This document shows, piece by piece, positions 8,133-16,700 of a stretch of 46,755 nt of DNA. Origin of the DNA: Planctomycetota bacterium (GTDB lineage: Bacteria > Planctomycetota > UBA1135 > GCA-002686595); contig JAKFYL010000065.1 of the NCBI GenBank assembly GCA_021730845.1, positions 1-46,755 on the forward strand. The letters run 5' to 3'. The notes under the pieces were generated by a model. The model had not been told where the DNA came from and did no database searches. It worked only from the letters and a program-made list of their open reading frames with translations. The position numbers and the translations under genes were made by a program. How positions within the stretch are numbered: the first letter of the stretch is position 1; each line of letters opens with the position of its first letter.

Positions 8133-8503
8133 GTCGTGAACTGGATGCTTTGCGACGCCTGGCTCGTACCGAACAGGCCCAGGCTTTGGTGTGCCTGCGG
8201 CGACTGCCGGCGCGTTGCGGGGACGCGATGAGCGCGCTGGCCCGCGAGCACCCTTTGCTCAGCGCTGGTGGCGCCTCGATGATCGCGCTTCTAGTGATTG
8301 GCCGCCGCCGCAGGCGCAAGGGAACGAGCGGCTCGAAATCGATACCTGCAGCCTTGGCTGCGCTCGGTACACAAGCCTTGCCGGGCCTGCTTCGTTTCGC
8401 CGGACTGACGCTGGCAACAACCGCCGTGGGTTCGAAAAGTAAGGAGTCCCCAGCGGCGCAATCGGCTGACGGACCGCAGGTCGCGCCTGGCGAGCAGGCC
8501 TAA
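8129..8503 (+). CDS. YqjK-position small protein with one membrane segment
   Basis: A 124-residue protein whose ATG overlaps the stop codon of the preceding gene. The N-terminal part is charged and helical (MSRELDALRRLARTEQAQAL), followed by a hydrophobic stretch (LLSAGGASMIALLVIG), a very basic patch (RRRRRKG) and an alanine/leucine-rich stretch. E. coli yqjK occupies the same place in the yqjDEK operon and encodes a small basic protein; the sequence is too diverged for me to assert homology. It is probably co-transcribed with the two genes before it from the sigma-54 promoter at 7157. The function is unknown. Confidence 0.7.
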   Translation: MSRELDALRRLARTEQAQALVCLRRLPARCGDAMSALAREHPLLSAGGASMIALLVIGRRRRRKGTSGSKSIPAALAALGTQALPGLLRFAGLTLATTAVGSKSKESPAAQSADGPQVAPGEQA

Positions 8504-8638
8504 AACTCTCGCACCCAACGCTCGTACGTCCCGCGCAGTTTGCTTGGAAGCAACGCGCGAGGCTTTCTGACGCATCAATCCCAGTTACCGTATCCGCGCT
8601 GAGTGGCCTCGAATGGCCCCATACTTTAGGAGATGATC

Positions 8639-9319
8639 ATGATTTCTTTGTTGCTTACAACAGTTGGCGTCCTGCCGTTCAGCGTCTACCAGGCGCCGCA
8701 AGCGCACGATCCCGTCAGTTCGATCCGAATCGGCTGGGAACACCCAGCTGGCGCAGGCCCAGCTAGCGACTATTATCTACGCGTTTTTGGTGGACTAGTC
8801 ACGATGGAGAGTTCGTCTGGTCCGGACGAAGATATTGATTTCGATGAAGGGTACTTGCTTTCCTTGGGCCTAGGCCATCGCATTGGTGCACGTGAGACCG
8901 GCCTGGGCTTTGCCCTGGAACTCGAAGGCCTGTGGACGGACCAAGATGCGGAAGACGAAGGGCCAATCCAAGCCGTTCGAGACGTAACTGTGGGCGGCCT
9001 GATGCTAAACGGCATCGCCGACTATCGCGCTTGGGATCGTGTCAGTCTGTATGGAGGTGCGGGCATCGGCGCGGCTTGGCTGGACGTCGGCACCACCAGC
9101 GACGCGGTCAACGACTTTGACGACGAGGACGGTCCGTTTCTCGCCTGGCAAGCGAAAGCGGGCGTTGCATGGCACCTGAGTTCGAATCTGGCGCTTTCCT
9201 TGGGATACCGGTTCTTGAACACCGATGACGCGGAAATCGACGATGGGATCGGGAACGCCAGTTTCGATCTGGAAACCCAACAACACGTTGTGGAAGTAGG
9301 CTTGATTCTAGGACTGTGA
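8639..9319 (+). CDS. Outer-membrane beta-barrel protein (OmpA/opacity-porin-like)
   Basis: A 226-residue protein with a signal sequence (MISLLLTTVGVLPFSV) and a series of amphipathic strands. Acidic extracellular-type loops (SSSGPDEDIDFDEG, NDFDDEDGP) alternate with strands such as DRVSLYGGAGIGAAWLDVG and SNLALSLGYRFLNTDDAEID. The end, HVVEVGLILGL, is a typical final strand. The pattern G-AGIG-AW...LGYRF is common in eight-stranded outer-membrane barrels. An ATG at 8633 touches the Shine-Dalgarno sequence AGGAG, whereas the ATG at 8639 has ideal 6-base spacing, so the latter was chosen. It has its own upstream space of 135 bases without a recognisable sigma-54 site, and a hairpin terminator follows. 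Confidence 0.85.
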   Translation: MISLLLTTVGVLPFSVYQAPQAHDPVSSIRIGWEHPAGAGPASDYYLRVFGGLVTMESSSGPDEDIDFDEGYLLSLGLGHRIGARETGLGFALELEGLWTDQDAEDEGPIQAVRDVTVGGLMLNGIADYRAWDRVSLYGGAGIGAAWLDVGTTSDAVNDFDDEDGPFLAWQAKAGVAWHLSSNLALSLGYRFLNTDDAEIDDGIGNASFDLETQQHVVEVGLILGL

Positions 9320-9339
9320 ACAACCATCTGGGTGCTTGC

Positions 9340-9376
9340 GGTCTGCGGGGCAGGCAACAGCCGCGCAGACCATTTT
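9340..9376 (+). terminator. Rho-independent-type terminator after the outer-membrane barrel gene
   Basis: GGTCTGCG (9340-9347) pairs perfectly with CGCAGACC (9364-9371), with possible inner GGC/GCC pairing, followed by ATTTT. It begins 21 bases after the stop codon. Confidence 0.65.
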
Positions 9377-9466
9377 CGTGAAGACCAAGCCGACCCTGGC
9401 CAAGAATATCCGCATGTCCGGGTGATCCACGCTAGGCCAGTAGTTCGAACTGGATCTCCGAGAAAC

Positions 9467-9480
9467 CTTCGCGCGCGAAG
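9467..9480. promoter_or_regulatory. 14-base perfect palindrome just upstream of a sigma-54 promoter
   Basis: CTTCGCGCGCGAAG is fully self-complementary and ends 8 bases before the -24 element at 9488. A second palindrome, AGTTCGAACT, lies at 9442-9451. Either could be a regulator site; chance occurrence in GC-rich DNA cannot be excluded. Confidence 0.35.
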
Positions 9481-9487
9481 CCGCGCT

Positions 9488-9503
9488 GGGCACGAGACTT
9501 GCG
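9488..9503 (+). promoter_or_regulatory. Sigma-54 promoter for the ferritin-like gene
   Basis: GGGCACG-AGAC-TTGCG has the GGCACG and TTGC cores with exact GG-N10-GC spacing. The predicted start near 9514 would give a leader of about 209 bases to the GTG at 9723, or 95 bases to the TTG at 9609. Confidence 0.65.
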
Positions 9504-9722
9504 AAGTTGCAATCACTTCTCCCATGGGAACACCTCCACACCAGGCTCGGATTCGTGCGCGCGGACCGGACACAACTTGATGCTTCGATGAACCGGTGAT
9601 CGCAGGCCTTGCGCAGGATCGAAACTTCGGACGTTTCGCTAGCCCCTAAGCTCAATCAAACCCCGGCGCGGGCACATAGCCTGCGCCCACTTTCCAGTCC
9701 CCTTCAACTAAAGTGCAAAACC

Positions 9723-10334
9723 GTGAAAAAAAAGACCAACCCCACCTTGTCCAAGACTCAGCTGACCAACCTCGTGCACCAGGCTTTGGAAACGGAGTTA
9801 GGCGGTGTGCAAGTGTACCGGATGGCGATCAAATGTGCCCAGAATGAGGACTTGCGAGCGGAGTGGGAAAAGTACTTGGGCGAGACCGAAATCCATGTGG
9901 AGAAGCTCGAGGAAGTCTGCGTAGCGATGGGGCTAGATCCCGAGCAGGACGCGCCAGGACGGAAAGTCGTGCGACTCATCGGCAAGTCGCTCGTCAAGGC
10001 CATGCAATTAGCCGTTGGAGAGGCATCTCCGGAAGAGGCGGAAATCGTGGCCGCGGAGTGCGTAACTCTGGCGGAGACCAAGGATCACATGAACTGGGAA
10101 CTCTTGGGCAAAATCGCCAAGACGCTCACTGGCGAAGCGAAGCGCACCCTTACCGAGGCCTATGAGGCGATCGAGGACGAGGAAGACGAGCATCTCTATC
10201 ACACGACCGGATGGGCTCGTGAGCTCTGGATTCAGTCGCTCGGGATGCCGGCCGTGCTCCCGCCACCCGAGGAAAAGAAGGACGTCAAGACGGCCATCGG
10301 TGCCGCACGCGCGAAGCAGTCTTCCGGCCGTTGA
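9723..10334 (+). CDS. Ferritin-like four-helix protein
   Basis: A helical protein of 203 residues from GTG 9723; the frame is open from a TTG at 9609, but the extra 38 residues are unlike a folded domain. Four helices carry acidic/His residues at ferritin-like spacing: HQALETELGGVQVYRMAIK, GETEIHVEKLEEVCVAMGLD, ETKDHMNWELLGKIAKTL and EAIEDEEDEHLYHTTGWARE. The pairs E...ExxxH are what a di-iron carboxylate site needs, so iron handling or peroxide protection is plausible. The C-terminus is a lysine-rich tail. It sits behind a sigma-54 promoter in the stress cluster. The exact family is not certain; a DUF892-type or bacterioferritin-related protein are the alternatives. Confidence 0.75.
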   Translation: MKKKTNPTLSKTQLTNLVHQALETELGGVQVYRMAIKCAQNEDLRAEWEKYLGETEIHVEKLEEVCVAMGLDPEQDAPGRKVVRLIGKSLVKAMQLAVGEASPEEAEIVAAECVTLAETKDHMNWELLGKIAKTLTGEAKRTLTEAYEAIEDEEDEHLYHTTGWARELWIQSLGMPAVLPPPEEKKDVKTAIGAARAKQSSGR

Positions 10335-10674
10335 TCGGGAGCTGTTGCCACGGTGGTCGGAGTTCAGGGTTCAAGACGGAGTCCTCGAACACTGCGCAGG
10401 CATCCATGTAGCGACCCCTGACGAGCGGGGCTACCCGACACTCTTCCACCGGGGAGCTGAGACGCGTTTCACCCTGACTCCGCGCCTGTGCGCATACGTA
10501 GCCAGGCAGCTTGCGAGCAGCGCGATGGTTGCGCGAAGTGTAGAATACGTTTGTCGAGGCTAGACGAGAAGTCGATCTCGAGGGTGACCGCGATTGACAA
10601 TGGAAACACTGGGGACCGCGACGACCTCTGATTCGATTGCTTCAAGACCGGAATCGAGCCAGATACCTGGGCAG
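10335..10674. other. Intergenic stretch without a supported gene
   Basis: About 340 bases between the ferritin-like gene and the next sigma-54 promoter. Short open frames exist on both strands, but none has a ribosome-binding site or recognisable protein. No hairpin terminator with a T-run was found. Confidence 0.5.
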
Positions 10675-10690
10675 TGGCATCCAACTTGCA
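10675..10690 (+). promoter_or_regulatory. Sigma-54 promoter for the disordered-protein gene
   Basis: TGGCATC-CAAC-TTGCA matches the consensus nearly completely, with exact GG-N10-GC spacing and a perfect TTGCA -12 element. The predicted start near 10701 gives a leader of about 127 bases before the ATG at 10828, which has a strong AAAGGAG ribosome-binding site. Confidence 0.82.
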
Positions 10691-10827
10691 GTAGTTCCTG
10701 TCTTAGAGCACTCGAACCCAGCGCACGTTGAACGTATCGCTACAGATCGGTTCGGCGAAAGTGCATGTTGTCTCGCGGTAACATTTCAACTCAATTGACC
10801 CCAAATTCGAACGCAAAGGAGCCATCC

Positions 10828-11340
10828 ATGAACGACGACCCCAAAATCAACAAGAGACCAGTCACTCTTGGAAACTCATCGCTTTCCAATGGAACCTCGG
10901 CTGGAAGCGATAGCCAAGCGAACAATCCAGCTCCCGGCTTTACAACCAACGACGTTCCGCCGCCGGAATTTGGTGACAAACCCCTCGAATCGTCAAGGGT
11001 AAGGGTACGTCACCCCATGTCAGACCACGCCGGTGCCCAAGACGCCTCTGTTGGAACGAACGAGAGCCCTGACGAAGACGCTGGCGAGGGACACAAGGGA
11101 CCCCGAGTGGACGTTACGCGCGTTCCTTCCGATCACGATTCGCAGCACGAGCATCCTAGTGGCTCGAATCCCCAAGCTTCGCCACTGCATGCAAACCGTC
11201 CAGGCCAGCCGGACCAGCAAGCGCCTAAGCCGATGCAGAAAGACGACCACGGCAAGTCTGGCAACGACGGCTGCAATTCGGCCGCCCAAGTTGAAGAGGG
11301 GCAAGTGCGCCGTCAAAGTGAGAGCGCATCGAATGCCTAG
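10828..11340 (+). CDS. Disordered hydrophilic protein, unknown function
   Basis: A 170-residue protein almost without hydrophobic residues and very rich in Asp, Ser, Asn, Pro, Gly, Gln, Lys and His (SSLSNGTSAGSDSQANNPAP, PNESPDEDAGEG-like stretches, HEHPSGSNPQASPLHANRP). No signal peptide, membrane helix or domain is visible. The start is decided by the strong AAAGGAG eight bases before ATG 10828. The composition resembles hydrophilin or late-embryogenesis-like stress proteins, but no family repeat could be recognised, so this is only a resemblance. Transcription from the near-perfect sigma-54 promoter at 10675 makes it likely to be a real, stress-expressed gene. Confidence 0.75.
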   Translation: MNDDPKINKRPVTLGNSSLSNGTSAGSDSQANNPAPGFTTNDVPPPEFGDKPLESSRVRVRHPMSDHAGAQDASVGTNESPDEDAGEGHKGPRVDVTRVPSDHDSQHEHPSGSNPQASPLHANRPGQPDQQAPKPMQKDDHGKSGNDGCNSAAQVEEGQVRRQSESASNA

Positions 11341-11561
11341 GAACAGATCGAGGGGCAGGCCCAATGCCATTAACCGACTTTCGCGTGTCGATCGGGGTCG
11401 TGGACATGTCCTTGGGGCCCCCAACGTGATCTTGGTTTGAAACTGGCCTTTCGCGGGTTTTCATGCAGCGGAAGTAGCGCAGGTGAAATGCGTCCCGATG
11501 TCCCTGGCATTGCGGCGTGAGCCTTCGTCCCGAGGGCCTGACGCGAAAATGGTCTCGGTGA

Positions 11562-12188
11562 CGGGTTCGGCCCGTAGGGACGCCGACAAGCGCAATCGTC
11601 GGGACCTCGCCAAAGCATGATTCGCGCTGCGCCCCCCGGCCTCCCGATCACAGAAGGTGGCCCAGCTTGCCCGAGTTGAGGGTGGCCTTGTATGGCCGGT
11701 CCTTGACACCTCCCTTGCATCGTATCGCTCGCGCTCCCGGAGCCCTCGAGAGTGCTCTGCCCCCCGGCCCTTGGTTGGCACACGCACTGTCCGCGAAAAT
11801 GTTGCGGCAGGCCCTGAAGCGAGATGGCGTACAAGGCCCGGTTTCGTTCACCCCCGAACTTTCGGGTGCAACCCCAGCGCCGTTTGGGGCCCGACGCGCG
11901 GAATTTACGTGCGCATCCGTCGTGCCCCCGACGCATTTCTTGCCTGTGCGCCATTTGCGCCGGCGAATTGCAAGCCGCTTTCCAAACCTGCCGATCATCG
12001 TCGGCACTTGGACCCGCAAGTCCGAGCATCAGTAACTCAAGGAACGCCTTGCGACCATGATGGGTGTGCATCGTATCGCGTCGCTGGACTAAGCCAGCGC
12101 CAAACTGCGCGAGCCAGGCGGTTGCGTGCGCATCCAAGAAGCAACTCGCGTCCTTGTAGAGTCACCGAATACGGCGCCAACCGGATGA
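11562..12188 (+). pseudogene. Remnant of an AI-2E/PerM-type permease C-terminal region
   Basis: One reading frame carries traces of the soluble C-terminal part found in some AI-2E-family (PerM) permeases. It contains YGRSLTPPLHRIA (compare the family's YDRVLIPAL segment) and later RHLRRRIASRFPNLPIIVGT, which resembles the 'R-x-L-x-RRLRARFPDLPIVVG' stretch I recall in such proteins. After an in-frame TAA (12033-12035) the resemblance continues as LKERLATMMG. A second TAA (12090-12092) is followed by ASAKLREPGG, with a final TGA at 12186. The membrane part is missing, there is no start, and codon quality is poor. The identification is from memory of the family and is tentative; the stops within a still-similar frame argue for decay rather than chance. 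Confidence 0.4.
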
Positions 12189-12335
12189 GCTGCACGCTCA
12201 AGTTCGCAGCACGCCGTCCCTGGGGGCGGGCCGCTGCGAGATGCCGTGCAACGCATCCGATCAGGACGCGAGAGAACCCGCCGCGCCAGAATGCAAAGCT
12301 GGCTTACTGACGTAACCTCTCGCCGGGTTTGGAGT

Positions 12336-12986
12336 TCAGTTCTTGGGCGGCTTCGTCAGCTCGCATGCCTGCTGCGCCACAGCGCATTCACGCGCTGCGG
12401 ATTCGAGTTCAACTTGCGCATGGGAGACTCGAGTGAGGCATTCGCGAACTTCCGTTTCGAACTTCGGTACGTCCACGTCCGTGGATGACGCCAGGTTGGT
12501 CAGGGAATACGCGCGGGCCTTCTCCAGCTCGACGTTCGCCGCGGCATGCGCTTGCTCACGTTCGGCCACAACTTCGCCCTTCTCGGCCAGTTTGACTTCG
12601 CATTCGCGCCAGTGAATCAGGTTGTGCTGCGCGTCTGTACTTGCCTCTACGACCTGCAGTTTTTCGAGGGCTGCGTCCAAGTCCCCATGCGTGCCAGTCT
12701 CAGCGACGGTCACCACGGCTTTCGCCTTGTCGACATGCGCCTCCAACATTTTGAGTTCTTTCCTGGCCACGGTTAACTTGGCTTTGGCTCGGACGACTGT
12801 TTGGCGGGCGTTCGCCAACTCATCGCCGCAACGATCGTGCTCGACCCGCGCCTGGTCGATTGGTGCGCGTTGGGAGTCGGACAGTGAACCGATTATCGAG
12901 TCGTTTGCAGCCGTTGATTTTGGGTAGGTCGAGCACGCCGCTAGGGCGAACCAGGACATGAAGATGGGGATGCCGAGTGAGTTCAT
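12336..12986 (-). CDS. Coiled-coil lipoprotein (DUF4398-like)
   Basis: A 216-residue protein beginning MNSLGIPIFMSWFALAACST: a signal peptide with lipobox LAAC, so lipid-anchored, probably to the outer membrane. The rest is a long charged helix with heptad-like spacing (ARQTVVRAKAKLTVARKELK, VAEREQAHAAANVELEKARA), rich in Ala, Glu and Lys and containing several cysteines. This resembles DUF4398-type periplasmic lipoproteins. An in-frame upstream ATG (13004) is possible, but AAGGAA sits at good spacing before 12986. A sigma-54-like match lies about 200 bases upstream, which would put this gene in the same regulon. The function is unknown; such proteins often brace the envelope. Confidence 0.78.
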   Translation of the reverse strand: MNSLGIPIFMSWFALAACSTYPKSTAANDSIIGSLSDSQRAPIDQARVEHDRCGDELANARQTVVRAKAKLTVARKELKMLEAHVDKAKAVVTVAETGTHGDLDAALEKLQVVEASTDAQHNLIHWRECEVKLAEKGEVVAEREQAHAAANVELEKARAYSLTNLASSTDVDVPKFETEVRECLTRVSHAQVELESAARECAVAQQACELTKPPKN

Positions 12987-13715
12987 TGGTTTCCTTGGTA
13001 ACACGGGCTATGGATCTCCAGTCTCTTACGCCACGTTGGCTCCCGACAAACGTAGGCTCATACACTGATCTGGACGTCGGGATCTAGGTACTCCCTCGGG
13101 CACTACGGCCGCAGTAGATTTCCGTCGATTTCGGAGATAGGACCGGCATGGGTGCGGCGCGTGATAGGGACACTCAGCGGCGACTGGCAACCGCGGCGCC
13201 AACCACGGAATCACTGTCCTTGTGCCGTGAGTCAGGCGACACCGAGCCTCGGAATTCTAGGAGCGATACCCGGCCGACTTGGATCGTGCGACCACCGCAC
13301 CGTGGAGAGCTAGAGCGAGCACGGCACCAAGACATTTGTGGACTCTGCCGCGCGCGCTTCGGAAGTGTTCCGAGTGTCTCTTTTCTGCGCCCAGCAGATC
13401 ACCAGCTACCTTTGCTGAGAATCCGCGCCGCAGCGCGAGAGACCCCTCGCCCGGTTTGATTCAATCGAAGTCCACGGCTGAATCAGTATCTTGAGCGCGT
13501 TCGTGAGTCCAGTCGAGCTGGACGAGGGCGGATCGCGGATCCAGGATTGGGTGTAGGCTAATGTTCCGAACAAGTGGCCCGCGCCGCCGCGGCCGGATTG
13601 GCTGATCATGCCCGTCAGCCTGGGAACGTCTTCACTTTGGCCTCGGGACGTAAGTTACGGAACGAAACTGTCGGAGTTGGCCTGCTCGACCGTGATCACG
13701 GAGCTGATCGGCAAT
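12987..13715. other. Intergenic stretch without a supported gene
   Basis: About 730 bases between the lipoprotein gene and the end of the glucan synthase gene. Short open frames occur on both strands but have no ribosome-binding sites or recognisable products. The only candidate signal is the sigma-54-like site at 13187. Confidence 0.5.
13187..13201 (-). promoter_or_regulatory. Candidate sigma-54 promoter for the lipoprotein gene
   Basis: On the minus strand TGGCGCC-GCGG-TTGC has a perfect TTGC, exact spacing and two mismatches in the -24 element. The predicted start near 13175 would give a leader of about 190 bases. It is weaker than the other sites listed. Confidence 0.4.
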
Positions 13716-16700
13716 TCAGACACCGCCCGCATCGCCAAGCACCACGTTCACGCGATGGGTTTGACCATCGTCGATGAGTGCAATTGCCTTCGCATCGACA
13801 GCCACTCCATCAAGGAGCGCTCGAGCGATACCGCGGCAGCGATGGAGGGGGTTGGAAACTGTGATTTCGTAACTCGAACCGCCAAAGCGCCAAGTGATTT
13901 GGTATTCGGGCCAAGCAGCCGGGATGCAAGGGGCGATCTCGAATGTAGATCCCTTGCGGCGCAACCCGAGGATGCTTTCCAGGCCTGCGCGGTACATCCA
14001 GCCCGCTGAACCGGTGTACCACGTCCAGCCGGCGCGGCCCTCGTGCCCCACGTGGGCGGAGACGTCTCCAGCCAGGACGTACGGCTCACCCTTGTAGCGG
14101 TCTACATCAGCCCGGGTTCGCGTGCGGTTGATCGGATTCAACATGTGGAATATTTCCGCCGCTTCATCACCGCTGCCAAGCTTGGCGAGCGCCATGACAA
14201 TCCAGACCGCAGCCTGGGTGTATTGGCCACCATTCTCGCGCACCCCCGGAGGATAGCCTTGGATGTACCCGGGCGATTGCTCATGGCCGTCGAAGGGTGG
14301 GGTGAGCAGGAGCAGCAAAGCAGAACTGCGCCGAATCAAGTTCGTGCGAACCGCATCCATGGCCCGCTCGGCGAAGCGCTCTGGGACCGCGCCCGAGAGT
14401 ACAGCCCATGACTGTGCAATGGAATCGATCTTGCAGTCTGCATTTTGGGCCGAACCAATGGGTTTGCCATCGTCGAAATAGCCGCGCAAGTACCACTCCC
14501 CGTCCCAGGCCCGGGCAGCCGCGGCCGCCAGATGGCTCAACTCCGCGCGGTAGCGCTCGGCCCGCACCATGTCGCCGCGCCCCTCGCACAACGGCAAGAA
14601 TTCGGTCAATACCGCGTGCAAGAAGAACGCTAGCCAAGTGCTCTCGCCCCGCCCTTCGCGACCCACGAGGTTCATGCCGTCGTTCCAGTCACCCGTTCCA
14701 ATGAGCGGCAGGCCGTGGCTGCCCGCTGTGAGCCCACGGTCGATCGCTCGCACACAGTGCTCGAAGAGCGAGGCCGTTGCGTTCGAAACTTCGGGCTGGA
14801 AGTAGTGGTCGTGGGCGTCGAGCGCAAGCGCCGGCCCCACCAAGAACGGCACGGTTTCCTCGAAAACGGTTTGGTCCCCTGTCGTTTGGACGTAGTGGGC
14901 CACCACGAACGGCAGCCAAAGCATGTCGTCGGAACAGTGTGTGCGCGTGCCTTTGCCGCTGTGCTCATGCCACCAGTGCTGTACGTCGCCTTCCACGAAC
15001 TGACGCGCTGCGGCGCGCAAGAGATGGTCGCGAGCGAGCTGGGGAGCGGCCAGTATCACGGCCATGACATCCTGCAGTTGGTCACGAAAGCCCCAAGCGC
15101 CGCCTGGTTGATAGTAGCCGGTGCGGGCCAGAATGCGGCAACTGAGGTCCTGGTACAAAAGCCATTGGTTCATCAAAAGATCGAAGGAATCGTCGGGCGT
15201 ACGAACCTGCACGGTCTCGAGCGTCTGTTTCCAATTATGCTGCAGTGCGGCCAACGACCTGTATGCCGATTCCGGCGATCCGTGCCGGTCAATGAGTTCG
15301 CGCGCGTGCGCCACGTCCCGCCCCTCTCCAAGCAAGAACACGAAACTCCGCGTCTGCCCAGGCGCGAGTACGCAGGAAACTTGCTGGGCAGCGCACGCAT
15401 CAAGGCCAGCTCCGAGGCGCTTGGTCAATTCGGCGCGCAGCAGAGCTGCGGGCGCAAACAGAGTTCCATTGCGACCAAGAAAGCTCGTGCGGTCGCCGGT
15501 GATCGAGCGTGGTCGTTCGCTCGTGTGTGCGAATGCCACTCGGCCCGCAAATTCGCGATTCCACGCGTTCGTGGCCAAGACCGCGCCGGTCTGGGAATCT
15601 TCGGTAGTGACCACGTGCGTATGGTGGCCGGCTTGTGGCGGACCCAGCGCCCAATCGTTGTAGGAGAAGATGCTCAGCTTGCGCGCAACCGCGCTGCGAT
15701 TCGAAATTGTAAGCAAGGAAAACTTGACGGGATCGACTGCATCGACGAATACGAGTAGTTCGTGGTGAATGCCCTCGGTGCTGTGCTCGAAACGCGTTAC
15801 GCCGGCAGCGTGCCGGACCAGGTAGCGTGGAGTGGTTTCGTTTCGCGGCAACGGCCCCGGTGTAGTCGACCAGGCTGACCCGCTCTCTTCATCGCGCACA
15901 AAGAGCGCTTCGGATGTGGGATCGCAGACCGCATCGTTGGCGAATGGAGTGAGCCGGTTCTCGCGACTGTTGCCGGACCAGGTGTAGGCCGCCCCGGATG
16001 CAGTGACAAGGGTGCCAAAGTTTGCGTTTGCGAGCACGTTGGCCCACGGAGCGGGCGTTTCTTGCTGACCTTCGAGAACAATCACGTACTCTCGTCCGTT
16101 GTCGCTGAAACCGCCCATACCGTTGGCCAACGCCAGAATGGGAGTTTCGATGACTGCGTTGCTTGTGCGTGGTGCGTGCGAATCCACTTTCGACCGGAAT
16201 TCCCCTGCGGCGGCCTCGACGGAAGGAATGACCAGCGAATCGAGCTGTTTGGATAGCGTACCGTGCCCTTCGACGAGCACGGCTCGCGCGACCGCGGCCA
16301 GCAGCAGGCTTACCTCCTGGTCTTGTGGGTCGAGACGCAACAAGTAAACGCCGGCTGGCTTGTGCTTCCATGAACGCCAAGAACCATTGTCGAGCAGGTT
16401 GGTGAGCCCGCTTTGTACTTCGTCCAGGTAGCTCGGCGTGCTCTCGTTGTGGATCACCACATCGGCAGCCAGCCCCTTGAGTCGCCAGTACTCTTGCGCC
16501 TGTAGCGCTTGGCGCGCGAGTTCAAGTCCATCGACCGAGGTCACGCGTACCAGTAGGATCGGCAGATCTCCCGATATTCCATGCACCCACAGGCCAGACT
16601 GTCCCAGCCCGCCGGGGGCCTGGACCTCGATCTTCGCTCGCAACGAGGCATCCGCGTATAGTACGCGCGAGGCCAAACGCTCGAACAGCATGGCTTGTTC

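Noticed and set aside
11370-12137. 255-residue minus-strand frame opposite the permease remnant
   Set aside because: Rich in Arg, Gly, His and Pro with no domain, signal or ribosome-binding site; explained as an antisense shadow in GC-rich DNA.
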